A stretch of DNA of 64,000 nt. Source: Phycisphaeraceae bacterium (lineage in GTDB: Bacteria > Planctomycetota > Phycisphaerae > Phycisphaerales > UBA1924). Positions 25,088 through 33,576 of the stretch are shown here, piece by piece. A program made the translations under genes and the position numbers. Numbering within the stretch: position 1 is the first letter of the stretch; every line of letters starts with the position of its first letter. The stretch covers positions 310,001 through 374,000 of the forward strand of contig CP054186.1 in NCBI GenBank assembly GCA_015200025.1, written 5' to 3'. The notes under the pieces are model-generated. The model saw only the letters and a list, made by a program, of their open reading frames with translations. It made no database searches and was not told the DNA's origin.

Positions 25088-26404
25088 ATGCCGATTGAAG
25101 TCACGATGCCCCGTTTGTCCGACACCATGCAGGCCGGCACGATCGTCCGCTGGGCCGTCAAGGAGGGCGCCAAGGTCAAGTCCGGGGATGTCGTCGCCGA
25201 CATCGAGACCGACAAGGCGACCATGGAGCTGCCCGTCTACGACGAGGGCGTGATCGCGCACCTCGCCGCCCCCGAGGGCAAGCAGGTCCCCGTGGGCACG
25301 CTGATCGCCGTCATCGCCTCCGCCGGCGAGTCCCATACCGACGTCAAGGCCACGTACGCCTCGGGGGCCGTCCACGCGGGCACCAAGGCCGTCACGACCG
25401 CGACCGCCGCGTCATCGGCCTCCGCCCCGGCGCCCGCCGTCCGCGCGAGCGCGGCGTCGGGCACCGCGCTCGCCGAGCCGCCCGCCTCCAACGGGCACCA
25501 CGACGCCGAGCGGGTCTTCGCGTCGCCCCTGGCCCGCAAGATCGCCGCCGAGTCCGGCGTCGACCTCGCCTCGATCCGCGGCTCGGGCCCCTCCGGACGC
25601 ATCATCCGCAAGGACGTCGAAGCCGCGGCGGCCTCGGGCTCCGCCCGTCGCCCTGAACACGCCTCGGCGATCACGCCCGCCGGCGCCGGCCTGACGGGTC
25701 GCATCGTCCCCATGAGCAACATGCGCCGGACCATCGCCCGGCGCCTCGTCGAATCCAAGACCACCATCCCCCACTACCAGGTCACCGTCGAGGTCGATAT
25801 GGACGCCCTCGTCGCCCTCCGCACGCAGCTCAACGAGCAGCTCGCCGACCACGGCGTCAAGCTCTCCGTCAACGACTTCCTCGTCCGCGCCTGCGCCCTC
25901 GCCATGCACCGTCACCCCTTCGTCAACAGCCGCTGGGTCGGGCCCGCGGGCGAGGAGAACATCGAGCAGCTCGAACGCGTCAACATCGGCGTCGCCATCG
26001 CCCTCGACGAGAGCAAGGGCGGCGGGCTCGTCGTCGCCACCATCCGCGACGCCGACCGCGTCGGCCTCCGCCAGATCTCCGCCCAGAGCAAGGCCCTCTC
26101 CGAAAAGGCCCGCGCCAAGGGTCTTTCGCTCGACGAGATGGCCGACTCGACCTTCACCATCAGCAACCTCGGGATGTTCGGTGTGGACCACTTCACCGCG
26201 ATCATCAACCCCCCCAACGCCGCCATCCTCGCCGTCGGCGCCGCCGTCCAGAAGCCCGTCGTCCGCGCCGGGCAGGTCGTCCCGGGCTGGGTGATGTCCA
26301 TGACCATGTCGAGCGACCACCGCATCATCGACGGCGCCATGGCCGCCGCCTACCTCAACACCGTCAAGGGCTCGCTCGAGAAGCCCGCGACCCTCTTGGT
26401 GTGA
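25088..26404 (+). CDS. pdhC: Dihydrolipoamide acetyltransferase (E2 of pyruvate dehydrogenase)
   Basis: 438 residues in three parts. The lipoyl domain (residues 1-80) has lipoyl-lysine 43 in ETDKATMEL. An Ala-rich linker leads to a peripheral subunit-binding domain, ASPLARKIAAESGVDLASIRGSGPSGRI, at about residues 143-172. The catalytic domain (about 205-438) ends with SSDHRIIDGAMAA, with the active-site His near residue 411. It transfers acetyl groups to CoA and forms the core of the complex. It is co-directional with the E1-beta gene. A GC-rich hairpin (about 26406-26430) separates it from the convergent lipoprotein. Confidence 0.95.
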   Translation: MPIEVTMPRLSDTMQAGTIVRWAVKEGAKVKSGDVVADIETDKATMELPVYDEGVIAHLAAPEGKQVPVGTLIAVIASAGESHTDVKATYASGAVHAGTKAVTTATAASSASAPAPAVRASAASGTALAEPPASNGHHDAERVFASPLARKIAAESGVDLASIRGSGPSGRIIRKDVEAAAASGSARRPEHASAITPAGAGLTGRIVPMSNMRRTIARRLVESKTTIPHYQVTVEVDMDALVALRTQLNEQLADHGVKLSVNDFLVRACALAMHRHPFVNSRWVGPAGEENIEQLERVNIGVAIALDESKGGGLVVATIRDADRVGLRQISAQSKALSEKARAKGLSLDEMADSTFTISNLGMFGVDHFTAIINPPNAAILAVGAAVQKPVVRAGQVVPGWVMSMTMSSDHRIIDGAMAAAYLNTVKGSLEKPATLLV

Positions 26405-26434
26405 CGCCCGCGGCTCCGCCGCCGCGGGGCCCGG

Positions 26435-27220
26435 CTACAGGTCCTCCGCGCGGACCGGGTCCACCCACACCGCCCGGCACGGCTCAACGTCCACCGGGCC
26501 CGAGGTCGCGATCAACGCCATCGGGACCGAGATCGGCGCGGTCACCGCGATCAACCCCGCCGTCGCGACCCCCTCGCCGACACCCTCGATCGCGCGACCC
26601 GCCGCCGACGGCCGCACCCGCTCCGCGAGGTCCGAACGCCCGGACGCCAGCAGCACCCCGATCACCGGCCTGATGGGCGTCATCCCCAACCCGGCCCGGT
26701 CACGCGCCTCGACCGCCGAGGCCACCACGCCCGGCTCGTCCAGGATCCACGCGAGACGCGCGAACCCCGCCGACGAGACCGGGTGCGCCTCAGGCCCCTC
26801 CGCCCGCGCCCGCAGTTCCTCCAGCAGCGTCATCGCGATCGGCCTCCCCTCCGCCGATCGGAACGACGCCCGCAACTCCGAGTACTGCGCCAGGACGTAC
26901 GTCCCGCCCGAATACCTCGGCCCACCGTCGGGCTCGCACGCGTCCCGCCACTTCGCCGCGAACCCCGCCGCCGCCTCGGCGTGACGCCCCTCGCGCGACG
27001 CCGCCACCGCACGTCTCCCGGTCTCGACCGACCGCTCGCTCCGCGCACGCTCGGCCCCCGACGCCGCGCACCCGCCCACCACCGTCGCCCCCACCACCAC
27101 CGCCATCGCCACCCCGGCGGCCGACAGCAGCCAGACCCCCGTGACCAGCAACCCCAGCGCCTTTGACTTCGCCCGACCCCTGTCTTGATCGTGAGCCGTA
27201 CTCATCGTGCAACACTCCAT
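26435..27220 (-). CDS. Hypothetical membrane-anchored protein, paralogue of its upstream neighbour
   Basis: 261 residues from the ATG at 27220 (GGGAGGG 4 nt upstream; an in-frame ATG at 27205 is the alternative). A hydrophobic segment, LGLLVTGVWLLSAAGVAMAV, runs into VVGGC, a possible lipobox. The rest is soluble and helical, with AASREGRHAEAAAGFAAKW and LAWILDEPGVVASAVEARDR, patterns that echo the gene just upstream (LVWVLRDTPSMARVALAGREN). I do not recognise the family. It lies 26 bp downstream of that neighbour, and the two form an operon. Confidence 0.6.
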   Translation of the reverse strand: MECCTMSTAHDQDRGRAKSKALGLLVTGVWLLSAAGVAMAVVVGATVVGGCAASGAERARSERSVETGRRAVAASREGRHAEAAAGFAAKWRDACEPDGGPRYSGGTYVLAQYSELRASFRSAEGRPIAMTLLEELRARAEGPEAHPVSSAGFARLAWILDEPGVVASAVEARDRAGLGMTPIRPVIGVLLASGRSDLAERVRPSAAGRAIEGVGEGVATAGLIAVTAPISVPMALIATSGPVDVEPCRAVWVDPVRAEDL

Positions 27221-27246
27221 GATCCCTCCCGCCTCGATCCGCCGAC

Positions 27247-27909
27247 TCAATACGTCGCCAACAACCCCGGCGTCAGCCTCGACCCGAACCACAGCACACC
27301 CTCGACGCCTTCGGCGAACGCCTCCCCGTCCGTGAGATCGAACACCTCCGCCTCCGAATCGTGCCCCCCACGCCGCAACGCCCACTGGAGCAACTCCCGC
27401 CGGGCCTTGGGCTTGAGCAACGGCCTGACCACCGCCCGGTTCTCCCGACCCGCCAAGGCCACCCGCGCCATCGACGGCGTGTCACGGAGCACCCACACCA
27501 GGTCGTGCCACACCTCCGCCCCGTGATCGTCCGCAGCGCCCGACACGACCTTCGCCTCCAACCCGACCAGCCGCTCACGCAGCCCGGGCTCGAGCACCGG
27601 CCCGACACCCGGCCCGCGCAACGCCGCCGACGTGACCTCCACCAACGCCCCGCTCGGGATCCCCCCCTCCGGCTGAGGCGATACCGCGAGCTCGTCCCAC
27701 AGCCCCAGCAACAACCCGGCGGCCTCCGGGGCCTTCCCTTCCTCCGCCGATCGGGCGGCCAACACCGCTCTCCCTTGCCAGTCGTCCCGCCGAATCTGCG
27801 CCTCCCGCGATATCCCGCACCCTCCCATCAGCGCGGCCGCGGCAAGGACCGCCAGCCCCATCGTGCGTGTTGCCCGCCTTGACCCCCTCGGCCCAGTCCT
27901 GAGCTGCAT
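27247..27909 (-). CDS. Hypothetical lipoprotein
   Basis: 220 residues from the ATG at 27909 (GGGAG 7 nt upstream; a GTG at 27933 lacks a ribosome site). The signal sequence ends in ALMGGC, a good lipobox, so the Cys should be lipidated and the protein exported. The mature part is helical and Arg/Leu-rich, with no motif I recognise: WQGRAVLAARSAEEGKAPEA, then a region similar in layout to the next gene. A clear promoter precedes it. The role is unknown. Confidence 0.65.
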   Translation of the reverse strand: MQLRTGPRGSRRATRTMGLAVLAAAALMGGCGISREAQIRRDDWQGRAVLAARSAEEGKAPEAAGLLLGLWDELAVSPQPEGGIPSGALVEVTSAALRGPGVGPVLEPGLRERLVGLEAKVVSGAADDHGAEVWHDLVWVLRDTPSMARVALAGRENRAVVRPLLKPKARRELLQWALRRGGHDSEAEVFDLTDGEAFAEGVEGVLWFGSRLTPGLLATY

Positions 27910-27946
27910 GGCTGAACTCCCGTTAGCGTTCACAAACTTCTGAGTT

Positions 27947-27974
27947 AGTATACACTAAAATTTCCGCCCGTCAA
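27947..27974 (-). promoter_or_regulatory. Promoter of the tandem lipoprotein genes
   Basis: TTGACG (27969-27974) and TATACT (27947-27952) on the minus strand are 16 bp apart. They lie in an AT-rich stretch that stands out from the surrounding high-GC DNA. The predicted transcript starts near 27940, about 30 nt before the chosen ATG. Confidence 0.7.
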
Positions 27975-28028
27975 GCCGGTCGGACGTACGCTCGTCCCCG
28001 GGTGTGGCCTCGAGGGCAGGAGGACCCG

Positions 28029-29336
28029 GTGGACCATTTCGAGTACCGCGACGGGGAACTCTGGGCGGAGGGCGTCCGCCTCGCCGACGTCGCCCAAAGC
28101 GTCGGGACCCCGCTTTACGTCTATGCCTCGGCGACCCTCGCCCTCCATCTCGCCCGGCTTACGGACGCCTTCGCGCCCCTCCGCGCGAGGGTCCATTTCG
28201 CCGTCAAGTCGCTCCCCAACACCGAAGTCCTCCGCCTCCTCGGGTCGCTGGGGTCGGGGATGGACGTGGTCAGCGGGGGGGAGCTCGAGCGCGTGCGCCG
28301 TGCCGGCGTCCCGATGGACCGCGTCTCGTTCGCCGGCGTGGGCAAGAGCGAGGCCGAGATCGCCCGCGCCATCGCCTTGGGCGTCGGGTGGATCAACGCC
28401 GAGAGCGAGCACGAGGTGCGCATGATCGCGCAACTCGCCGAATCCGCGGGGCGGCGGCCCTCGGTCTGCCTCCGGGTCAACCCGGGGATCGACGCCCGCA
28501 CCCACGCGTACATCACCACGGGCACCCGCGCCAACAAGTTCGGCGTCGGGTTCGACGCCGCTCGGGCCGTCTTCGATCGTTTCGCCCGCGATCCCCGCCT
28601 CCGGCTCCGCGGGCTCCACGTCCACGTCGGCTCGCTCGTGGGCGATCCCTCGGTCCACACCGAGGCCGTCGCCAAGATTCTCTCCCTCGCCGACGATCTC
28701 GACGCCGCGGGGCACCCCATCGACACGCTCAACCTCGGTGGGGGGTTCGGCGCCGACTACCGCACGGGGCAGACCCCGTCGGCCGCCGCGTACGCTGCCG
28801 CCGTCGTCCCGTTGCTCAAGGACCGCGCCGCGCGAGGAACCACCATCATCATCGAGCCCGGCCGGTTCATCGCCGCCAACGCGGGCGTGCTCCTGACCCG
28901 TGTCCGAGACCTCAAGCCGGGCGATGCCGGGCGGACGTTTGCCGTCTGCGACGCGGGCATGATCACGCTCCTTCGCCCGGCGCTGTACGGCGCGTTCCAC
29001 TTCGTCTGGCCCGTCTCGCCCGCGGGCGGCCTCGTCCCGAAGCGCCGTGAGCCCGAGCCCCCGCTCGAAGGGCTCTCCCTCTACGACGTGGTGGGCCCCG
29101 TCTGCGAGAGCGGCGATTTCCTCGCCCAGGGAAGGCCTCTGCCCACGCTGGAGCGGGGCGACCTCCTCGCGGTCTTTGCCTCCGGGGCCTACGGGATGTC
29201 GATGGCCAGCACCTACAACGACCAGCCCAGGCCCGCCGAGGTTCTCGTCGATGGCGATGCCCGGCGTGTCGTCCGCCGCCGAGAAACCACTGACGACCTG
29301 TTCCGATTCGACACCGGGCTCGGGGATCCGGCGTGA
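28029..29336 (+). CDS. lysA: Diaminopimelate decarboxylase
   Basis: 435 residues from a GTG at 28029, preferred because AGGAGGA stands 6 nt upstream; a GTG at 28002 has none. The alanine-racemase-like barrel has the PLP lysine at position 60 (VHFAVKSLPN). It also has LNLGGGFGADYR (the phosphate-binding glycine loop) and EPGRFIAANAGVLL. The C-terminal part has DVVGPVCESGDFLA, with the conserved CES cysteine, and SGAYGMSMASTYN. It converts meso-diaminopimelate to lysine in the cytosol, the last step of lysine synthesis. Its stop overlaps the next gene. Confidence 0.96.
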   Translation: MDHFEYRDGELWAEGVRLADVAQSVGTPLYVYASATLALHLARLTDAFAPLRARVHFAVKSLPNTEVLRLLGSLGSGMDVVSGGELERVRRAGVPMDRVSFAGVGKSEAEIARAIALGVGWINAESEHEVRMIAQLAESAGRRPSVCLRVNPGIDARTHAYITTGTRANKFGVGFDAARAVFDRFARDPRLRLRGLHVHVGSLVGDPSVHTEAVAKILSLADDLDAAGHPIDTLNLGGGFGADYRTGQTPSAAAYAAAVVPLLKDRAARGTTIIIEPGRFIAANAGVLLTRVRDLKPGDAGRTFAVCDAGMITLLRPALYGAFHFVWPVSPAGGLVPKRREPEPPLEGLSLYDVVGPVCESGDFLAQGRPLPTLERGDLLAVFASGAYGMSMASTYNDQPRPAEVLVDGDARRVVRRRETTDDLFRFDTGLGDPA

Positions 29337-30397
29337 CCCTCTCCAACGTTTCTCCGATCCCCGGGCCGGTCCTCGCCCCGCTCGGCGAACGCTGGCCCGC
29401 CGTCATGGCCTCGCCCGAGCGGCACCGAGTCCAGGTGCTCCTCACCGTGCTCTCGGGCCCCGCCCGCGGACGCTACGCCTTCCGCCCCGACGCCGAGTAT
29501 TTCTACCCCGCAAGCACGATCAAGGTGTGCGCGTGCGCCGCGGCCCTCATGATGATCGACCGGCTCGGTCGGGCCGGGCTCGTCCCCGGCGGGACGTCCA
29601 CCCGCGCGGCCTATCCCGACGGAACGCGCACGACCGTGCACGACCTGATCCTCCGATCGTGCGCGATCTCCGACAACGACGCGTTCAACCGGCTCTTCGA
29701 CCTCGCCGGGCACGAGGCCCTCAACCTCGCGATGTGGGGGCTGGGGCTCCGCTCGTGCGTCCTGAATCATCACGTCGGTGACCGCCCCGCCGGCGCCGAG
29801 GCCCGCCGGACTCCACGCGTCACGCTCGGCGAAGGCCCCGACGCCCTCGAGATCCACGAACGCCGGAGCGCCCTCACGCCCCGGACCCGCGGCGTGCCCG
29901 GGCTCCTGGTGGGACGCGCACGGATCGAGGGCGGACGAGCCGCGGACGGACCGTTTGACATGTCGGCGAAAAACCGACTCTCGCTCGGGGACCTCCACCG
30001 GCTCGTGCTAATGATCGCCGAACCCTCCGCCGAGCCCGGTCTCACGCTCTCCCCGGCCTCGCGCCGGCTCCTGATCGACGCGATGACCCGGTTCCCTCGC
30101 CAATGCCCGGGCGGCGACACCTTGCCCGACGGGTGGGCGAAGTTCGCCTGGGCCGGGGCCGTGCGCGCATCGGAGGGCGCGACCGCGACGGGCAAGAGCG
30201 GCCGCGCTTACGGGTTCACCACCGAGAACACCATCCTGCGTGCGCCGGGGAAGCCGACCCTCGCCCTGACCGCGACGATCGACACCAACGAGAACGGCGT
30301 CGTGGGCGATGACGTGTACGAGTACGAGACGATCGCGTCCCCGTTCCTGGCCGACCTGGGCGAACTCACCACCCGGTGGGCCTGGGCGACGGTTTGA
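29333..30397 (+). CDS. Beta-lactamase-fold serine hydrolase (class A-like)
   Basis: 354 residues from a GTG that overlaps the lysA stop (GTGA), so the pair is coupled. All three serine beta-lactamase/transpeptidase signatures are visible: Ser61-x-x-Lys64 in YPASTIKV, S-D-N at 113-115 (AISDNDAFNRL) and a KTG-like KSG near residue 287. There is no signal peptide, unlike secreted beta-lactamases, and no recognisable omega-loop Glu motif. The likely role is cytosolic or unconventional peptidase or esterase activity on a peptidoglycan-like or other substrate. Coupling to lysA hints at diaminopimelate or lysine-containing peptides, but that is inference. Confidence 0.8.
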   Translation: MTLSNVSPIPGPVLAPLGERWPAVMASPERHRVQVLLTVLSGPARGRYAFRPDAEYFYPASTIKVCACAAALMMIDRLGRAGLVPGGTSTRAAYPDGTRTTVHDLILRSCAISDNDAFNRLFDLAGHEALNLAMWGLGLRSCVLNHHVGDRPAGAEARRTPRVTLGEGPDALEIHERRSALTPRTRGVPGLLVGRARIEGGRAADGPFDMSAKNRLSLGDLHRLVLMIAEPSAEPGLTLSPASRRLLIDAMTRFPRQCPGGDTLPDGWAKFAWAGAVRASEGATATGKSGRAYGFTTENTILRAPGKPTLALTATIDTNENGVVGDDVYEYETIASPFLADLGELTTRWAWATV

Positions 30398-30756
30398 CTT
30401 GACGCCCGCGTGCCCTAACCTTGATCCGTCGGAGCCGTCCGCGACGGAAGCACGTTCGGATCATGTTCGGAACGCCTGTTGGTGTGCCGGGATGAATCGA
30501 GGGGTGCCGAGGCGCGGCGTGGGCCCGTCCAGCGCGGCTGGCGGCGGGTCTCGCTCCTCGTCGGATCGTCACCCCGGGCGTACTCCGGGGCGGATCGAGG
30601 CCGGCGAATGGTGCCGCGGATTCCGTCTTCGCCCGATGGTTCGGGCTGACGCGGGCCGCAGCGGGTTTCGCGTCGTTTCGCCGGTGCATTCCGGCGTCAC
30701 TGAGGACGGAGGTACTGGTTTCGAACGCCATCCCGAGGATTGACCTGATCCCCGAA
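30394..30756 (+). other. Intergenic region before tRNA-Gln, with a promoter-like site
   Basis: This 360-bp stretch has no convincing gene. TTGACT (30394-30399), a 16-bp spacer and TAACCT (30416-30421) give a plausible plus-strand promoter about 335 bp before the tRNA. The long leader could be a precursor, or could hold an RNA I do not recognise. Its open frames are continuations of neighbouring shadows. Confidence 0.4.
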
Positions 30757-30827
30757 TGGGCGATGGTGTAACGGTAGCACAGCAGATTTTGGTTCTGTTT
30801 GTCCAGGTTCGAATCCTGGTCGCCCAG
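30757..30827 (+). tRNA. tRNA-Gln (TTG anticodon)
   Basis: A complete 71-nt cloverleaf. The acceptor stem TGGGCGA pairs with TCGCCCA, and the anticodon stem GCAGA/TCTGT encloses a TTTTGGT loop with TTG at 34-36. The T-arm is CCAGG-TTCGAAT-CCTGG, and the discriminator is G. CCA is not encoded. Confidence 0.97.
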
Positions 30828-30888
30828 TTCATGATTGTCCGTGCCGCCGCTCCCCCGCGGCGGTCGATCGTCCGAGGTTCCCTGATCG

Positions 30889-32736
30889 ATGACCCACGCC
30901 ACGGCCCAACGCGGATCGACGACCAGCCCCGGGCTCGAGCCCGCCGGGTTGTGCGCGGTGATCCTCGCCGCGGGCAAGGGCACCCGCATGAAGAGCGACC
31001 TGCCCAAGGTCGTTCACCCGGTCGGGGGCCGCCCGATGGTCTGCGCGGTCGTCGATGCCTGCCGGGCCGCCGGCGCGACCCGGATCATCGTCGTCGTCGG
31101 GTACCAGCAGGAGAAAGTCCGCGAGGCGCTCAAGGGCTTCGGCGTCGAGTTCGCGCTCCAGGGCGAGCAGCTCGGGACCGGGCACGCCGTCATGAGCGCC
31201 GCGGGCCTGCTCAAGGACCTGCCCGCGGGGACGCCCGTGCTGGTGCTCGCGGGCGACGGCCCTTTGATCCGCCCCGACACGATCCGCGGGATGCTCGACA
31301 CCCACCGCCGCGGCGGCGCGTCGGCGACCATGGCGACGAGCGTCCTGAACGACCCCACGGGCTACGGGCGGATCATCCGCGACGGCTCGGGCCGCTTCCG
31401 CGCCATCGTCGAGCACAAGCACTGCACCCCGGAACAACTCAACGTCCGAGAGGTCAACCCGAGCTACTACTGCTTCGAGGTCGCCTCGCTCCTGTCGGCC
31501 CTCGCCCGCGTCAAACGCAACGAGGGCAGCGGCGAGTACTACATCACCGATGTCCCCGGGCTCCTGCTCGCCGAGGGCCGTGCGGTCGAGGTCGTCGGCT
31601 CGGTCCCGGCGGAGGACGTCCTCTCGATCAACACGCCCGAGGAACTCTCGAAGGTCGACGCGATCTACCGCGCCCGCGGGTCGTTCGCGCCGAAAGCCCG
31701 TGAGACCCCCAGGGAGGGCTCGGCCATGACGAACGGTTCGGGCGTCTCGACCAACGGTGAGCTGAAGCTGTTCGCCGGCCGCAGCTGCCGGCACCTCGCC
31801 GGGCGCGTCGCGGCCCACATGGGCGTCCCGCTGGGGTCCGCCAAGACCAGCGTCTTCCCCGACGGGGAGGTGTTGGTCAAGCTCGACGAGGACGTGCGCG
31901 GGCGTGACTGCTTCGTGCTGCTCTCGACCTGCGAGCCCGTCAACGACAACCTGATGGAGCTCCTGGTCTACATCGATTGCCTCAAGCGGGCCAGCGCGGC
32001 CCGCGTCACCTGCGTCATCCCCTACTTCGGCTACGCCCGGCAGGACCGCAAGGACGAGGGCCGCGTCCCCATCACCGCGAAACTCGTCGCGAACCTGATC
32101 ACCAAGGCCGGCGCCGACCGCGTCCTCGCCGTCGACCTCCACGCCGCGCAGATCCAGGGGTTCTTCGACCTGCCGGTCGACCACCTCTCGGCCACACCCG
32201 TCTTCGTCGAGCACTTCAACGCGTCGCGCCCGTCGCTGGGGAACCTCTGCCTGGTCAGCCCCGACGTGGGCAACGTCAAGGTCGCCGAGACCATGGCCAA
32301 CCTCCTGGGCGGGGACCTGGCGATCATCAACAAGCGGCGTCTGAGCGGGTCGGCCGTCACGACGGGCAACCTCATCGGGACCGTCGAGGGCAAGACCGTG
32401 CTGATGTTCGACGACATGATCTCCACCGCGGGGACCGTCGTCGAGGCCGCCCGGCTCGTGCTCGACAAGGGCGCCACGCAGGTCATCGCGGCGGCGACGC
32501 ACGGGGTGCTGGTGGGCCCGGCCCTCGAACGCCTCGCGGGGGACCTGATCACCAAGGTCGTCGTCACGAACACGATCCCCTCGGGGCGTGAGGACGGGGC
32601 CGACCGCCTCGCCCCCATCCGCGGCAAGACCGTCGAGCTCTGCGTGGGGGCGCTGATCGGCGAGGCCATCCTGAGGATCCACGACAACCGGAGCGTCTCC
32701 GAGTTGTTCAAGAAAACCGCGGGGGTCAAGCGGTAG
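30889..32736 (+). CDS. Fused GlmU-type uridylyltransferase and ribose-phosphate pyrophosphokinase
   Basis: One 615-residue frame holds two normally separate enzymes. Residues about 20-265 are the GlmU nucleotidyltransferase domain: LAAGKGTRMKSDLPKVVHPV, then GEQLGTGHAV, LAGDGPLI and NPSYYCFEV. It makes UDP-GlcNAc from GlcNAc-1-P, but the left-handed-helix acetyltransferase half of GlmU is absent. Residues about 290-615 are complete PRPP synthetase: LKLFAGRSC, FPDGEVLVKL, PYFGYARQDRKDEGR, VDLHAAQIQGFF, VVTTGNL-like and MFDDMISTAGTVVEAA (PRPP loop). No stop intervenes. An in-frame ATG at 31726 has AGGGAGG about 7 nt upstream, so a free PRPP synthetase may also be made. glmU-prs-rplY-pth is a known gene order. 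Confidence 0.93.
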   Translation: MTHATAQRGSTTSPGLEPAGLCAVILAAGKGTRMKSDLPKVVHPVGGRPMVCAVVDACRAAGATRIIVVVGYQQEKVREALKGFGVEFALQGEQLGTGHAVMSAAGLLKDLPAGTPVLVLAGDGPLIRPDTIRGMLDTHRRGGASATMATSVLNDPTGYGRIIRDGSGRFRAIVEHKHCTPEQLNVREVNPSYYCFEVASLLSALARVKRNEGSGEYYITDVPGLLLAEGRAVEVVGSVPAEDVLSINTPEELSKVDAIYRARGSFAPKARETPREGSAMTNGSGVSTNGELKLFAGRSCRHLAGRVAAHMGVPLGSAKTSVFPDGEVLVKLDEDVRGRDCFVLLSTCEPVNDNLMELLVYIDCLKRASAARVTCVIPYFGYARQDRKDEGRVPITAKLVANLITKAGADRVLAVDLHAAQIQGFFDLPVDHLSATPVFVEHFNASRPSLGNLCLVSPDVGNVKVAETMANLLGGDLAIINKRRLSGSAVTTGNLIGTVEGKTVLMFDDMISTAGTVVEAARLVLDKGATQVIAAATHGVLVGPALERLAGDLITKVVVTNTIPSGREDGADRLAPIRGKTVELCVGALIGEAILRIHDNRSVSELFKKTAGVKR

Positions 32737-32824
32737 CCGGGGCGGGGAGGGGCCGGGCGCGGGCCCGGTCTGGAACGGAAGGAACACGGCGCGGGATCAC
32801 CCCGCGAGCCACGAAGGAGCGGTC

Positions 32825-33556
32825 ATGCACGAGAAATCTCCTCTACTGACGGCCAAGCACCGCGAACGCCTCGGCAGCCGGGCCGCCGAACGCGTCCGCA
32901 AACAGGGCGGGCTCCCCGCCGTGCTGTACGGGCACGGGCAAACACCCACGCCCATCGTTCTGGACCTCAAGGAAGCCCTCGCCCACATCCAGAAGGGCGA
33001 GAAGGTTTTCCGCCTCGACTTCCCCGGGTCCAAGGACAAGGACGAGGGCCAGATGGTCCTGCTCAAGGACCTCCAGTTCGATTACCTCGGCACCCGCATC
33101 GTCCACGCCGACTTCGCCCGCGTCGACCTCAACGAACGCGTCCGCACCCGCGTCCCGATCCACCTGATCGGCGAGGCCGTCGGGCTCAAGCAGGCCGGCG
33201 CGATCCTCATGCACCCGACCAACGAGATCGAGGTCGAGTGCCCCGTCCACGAGATCCCCGATTACATCGAGGTCGAGATCACTTCCCTCGACGTGGGCCA
33301 CGGGATCGCCGCGGGCGACGTCAAGCTCCCCTTCGCCGACATGAAGCTCATCACCGACCCCCACGCCATGGTCGCCCAGATCGTGGTGCAGGTCGAAGAG
33401 AAGGTCGGCGAGGCGACCGCCGCCGCGGGCGGCCCCGCCGAGCCCGAGGTCCTCACCGCCAAGAAGCCCGCCGAGGGCGACGCCGCCAAGCCCGCCGCCG
33501 GTGCCAAGCCCGCCGCGGGCGCCAAGCCCGCCGCCGGCGGGGACAAGAAGAAGTAA
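32825..33556 (+). CDS. rplY: 50S ribosomal protein L25 (Ctc/TL5 form)
   Basis: 243 residues, the long two-domain form. The N-terminal 5S-rRNA-binding domain includes LGSRAAERVRKQGGLPAVLYG (as RxxGxVPAVLYG). The C-terminal beta domain has RVPIHLIGEAVGLKQAGAIL and YIEVEITSLDVGHGIAAGDV. The last 40 residues are an Ala/Lys/Pro tail with a repeated AKPAAG unit ending KKK. It binds 5S rRNA in the large subunit. It follows the fused glmU-prs gene by about 90 bp and precedes pth by 20 bp. Confidence 0.93.
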   Translation: MHEKSPLLTAKHRERLGSRAAERVRKQGGLPAVLYGHGQTPTPIVLDLKEALAHIQKGEKVFRLDFPGSKDKDEGQMVLLKDLQFDYLGTRIVHADFARVDLNERVRTRVPIHLIGEAVGLKQAGAILMHPTNEIEVECPVHEIPDYIEVEITSLDVGHGIAAGDVKLPFADMKLITDPHAMVAQIVVQVEEKVGEATAAAGGPAEPEVLTAKKPAEGDAAKPAAGAKPAAGAKPAAGGDKKK

Positions 33557-33576
33557 GGAACGGAACCACCGAGCGT

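Noticed and set aside
30428..30756. RNase P RNA or tmRNA before tRNA-Gln
   Set aside because: None of the invariant core motifs are seen.
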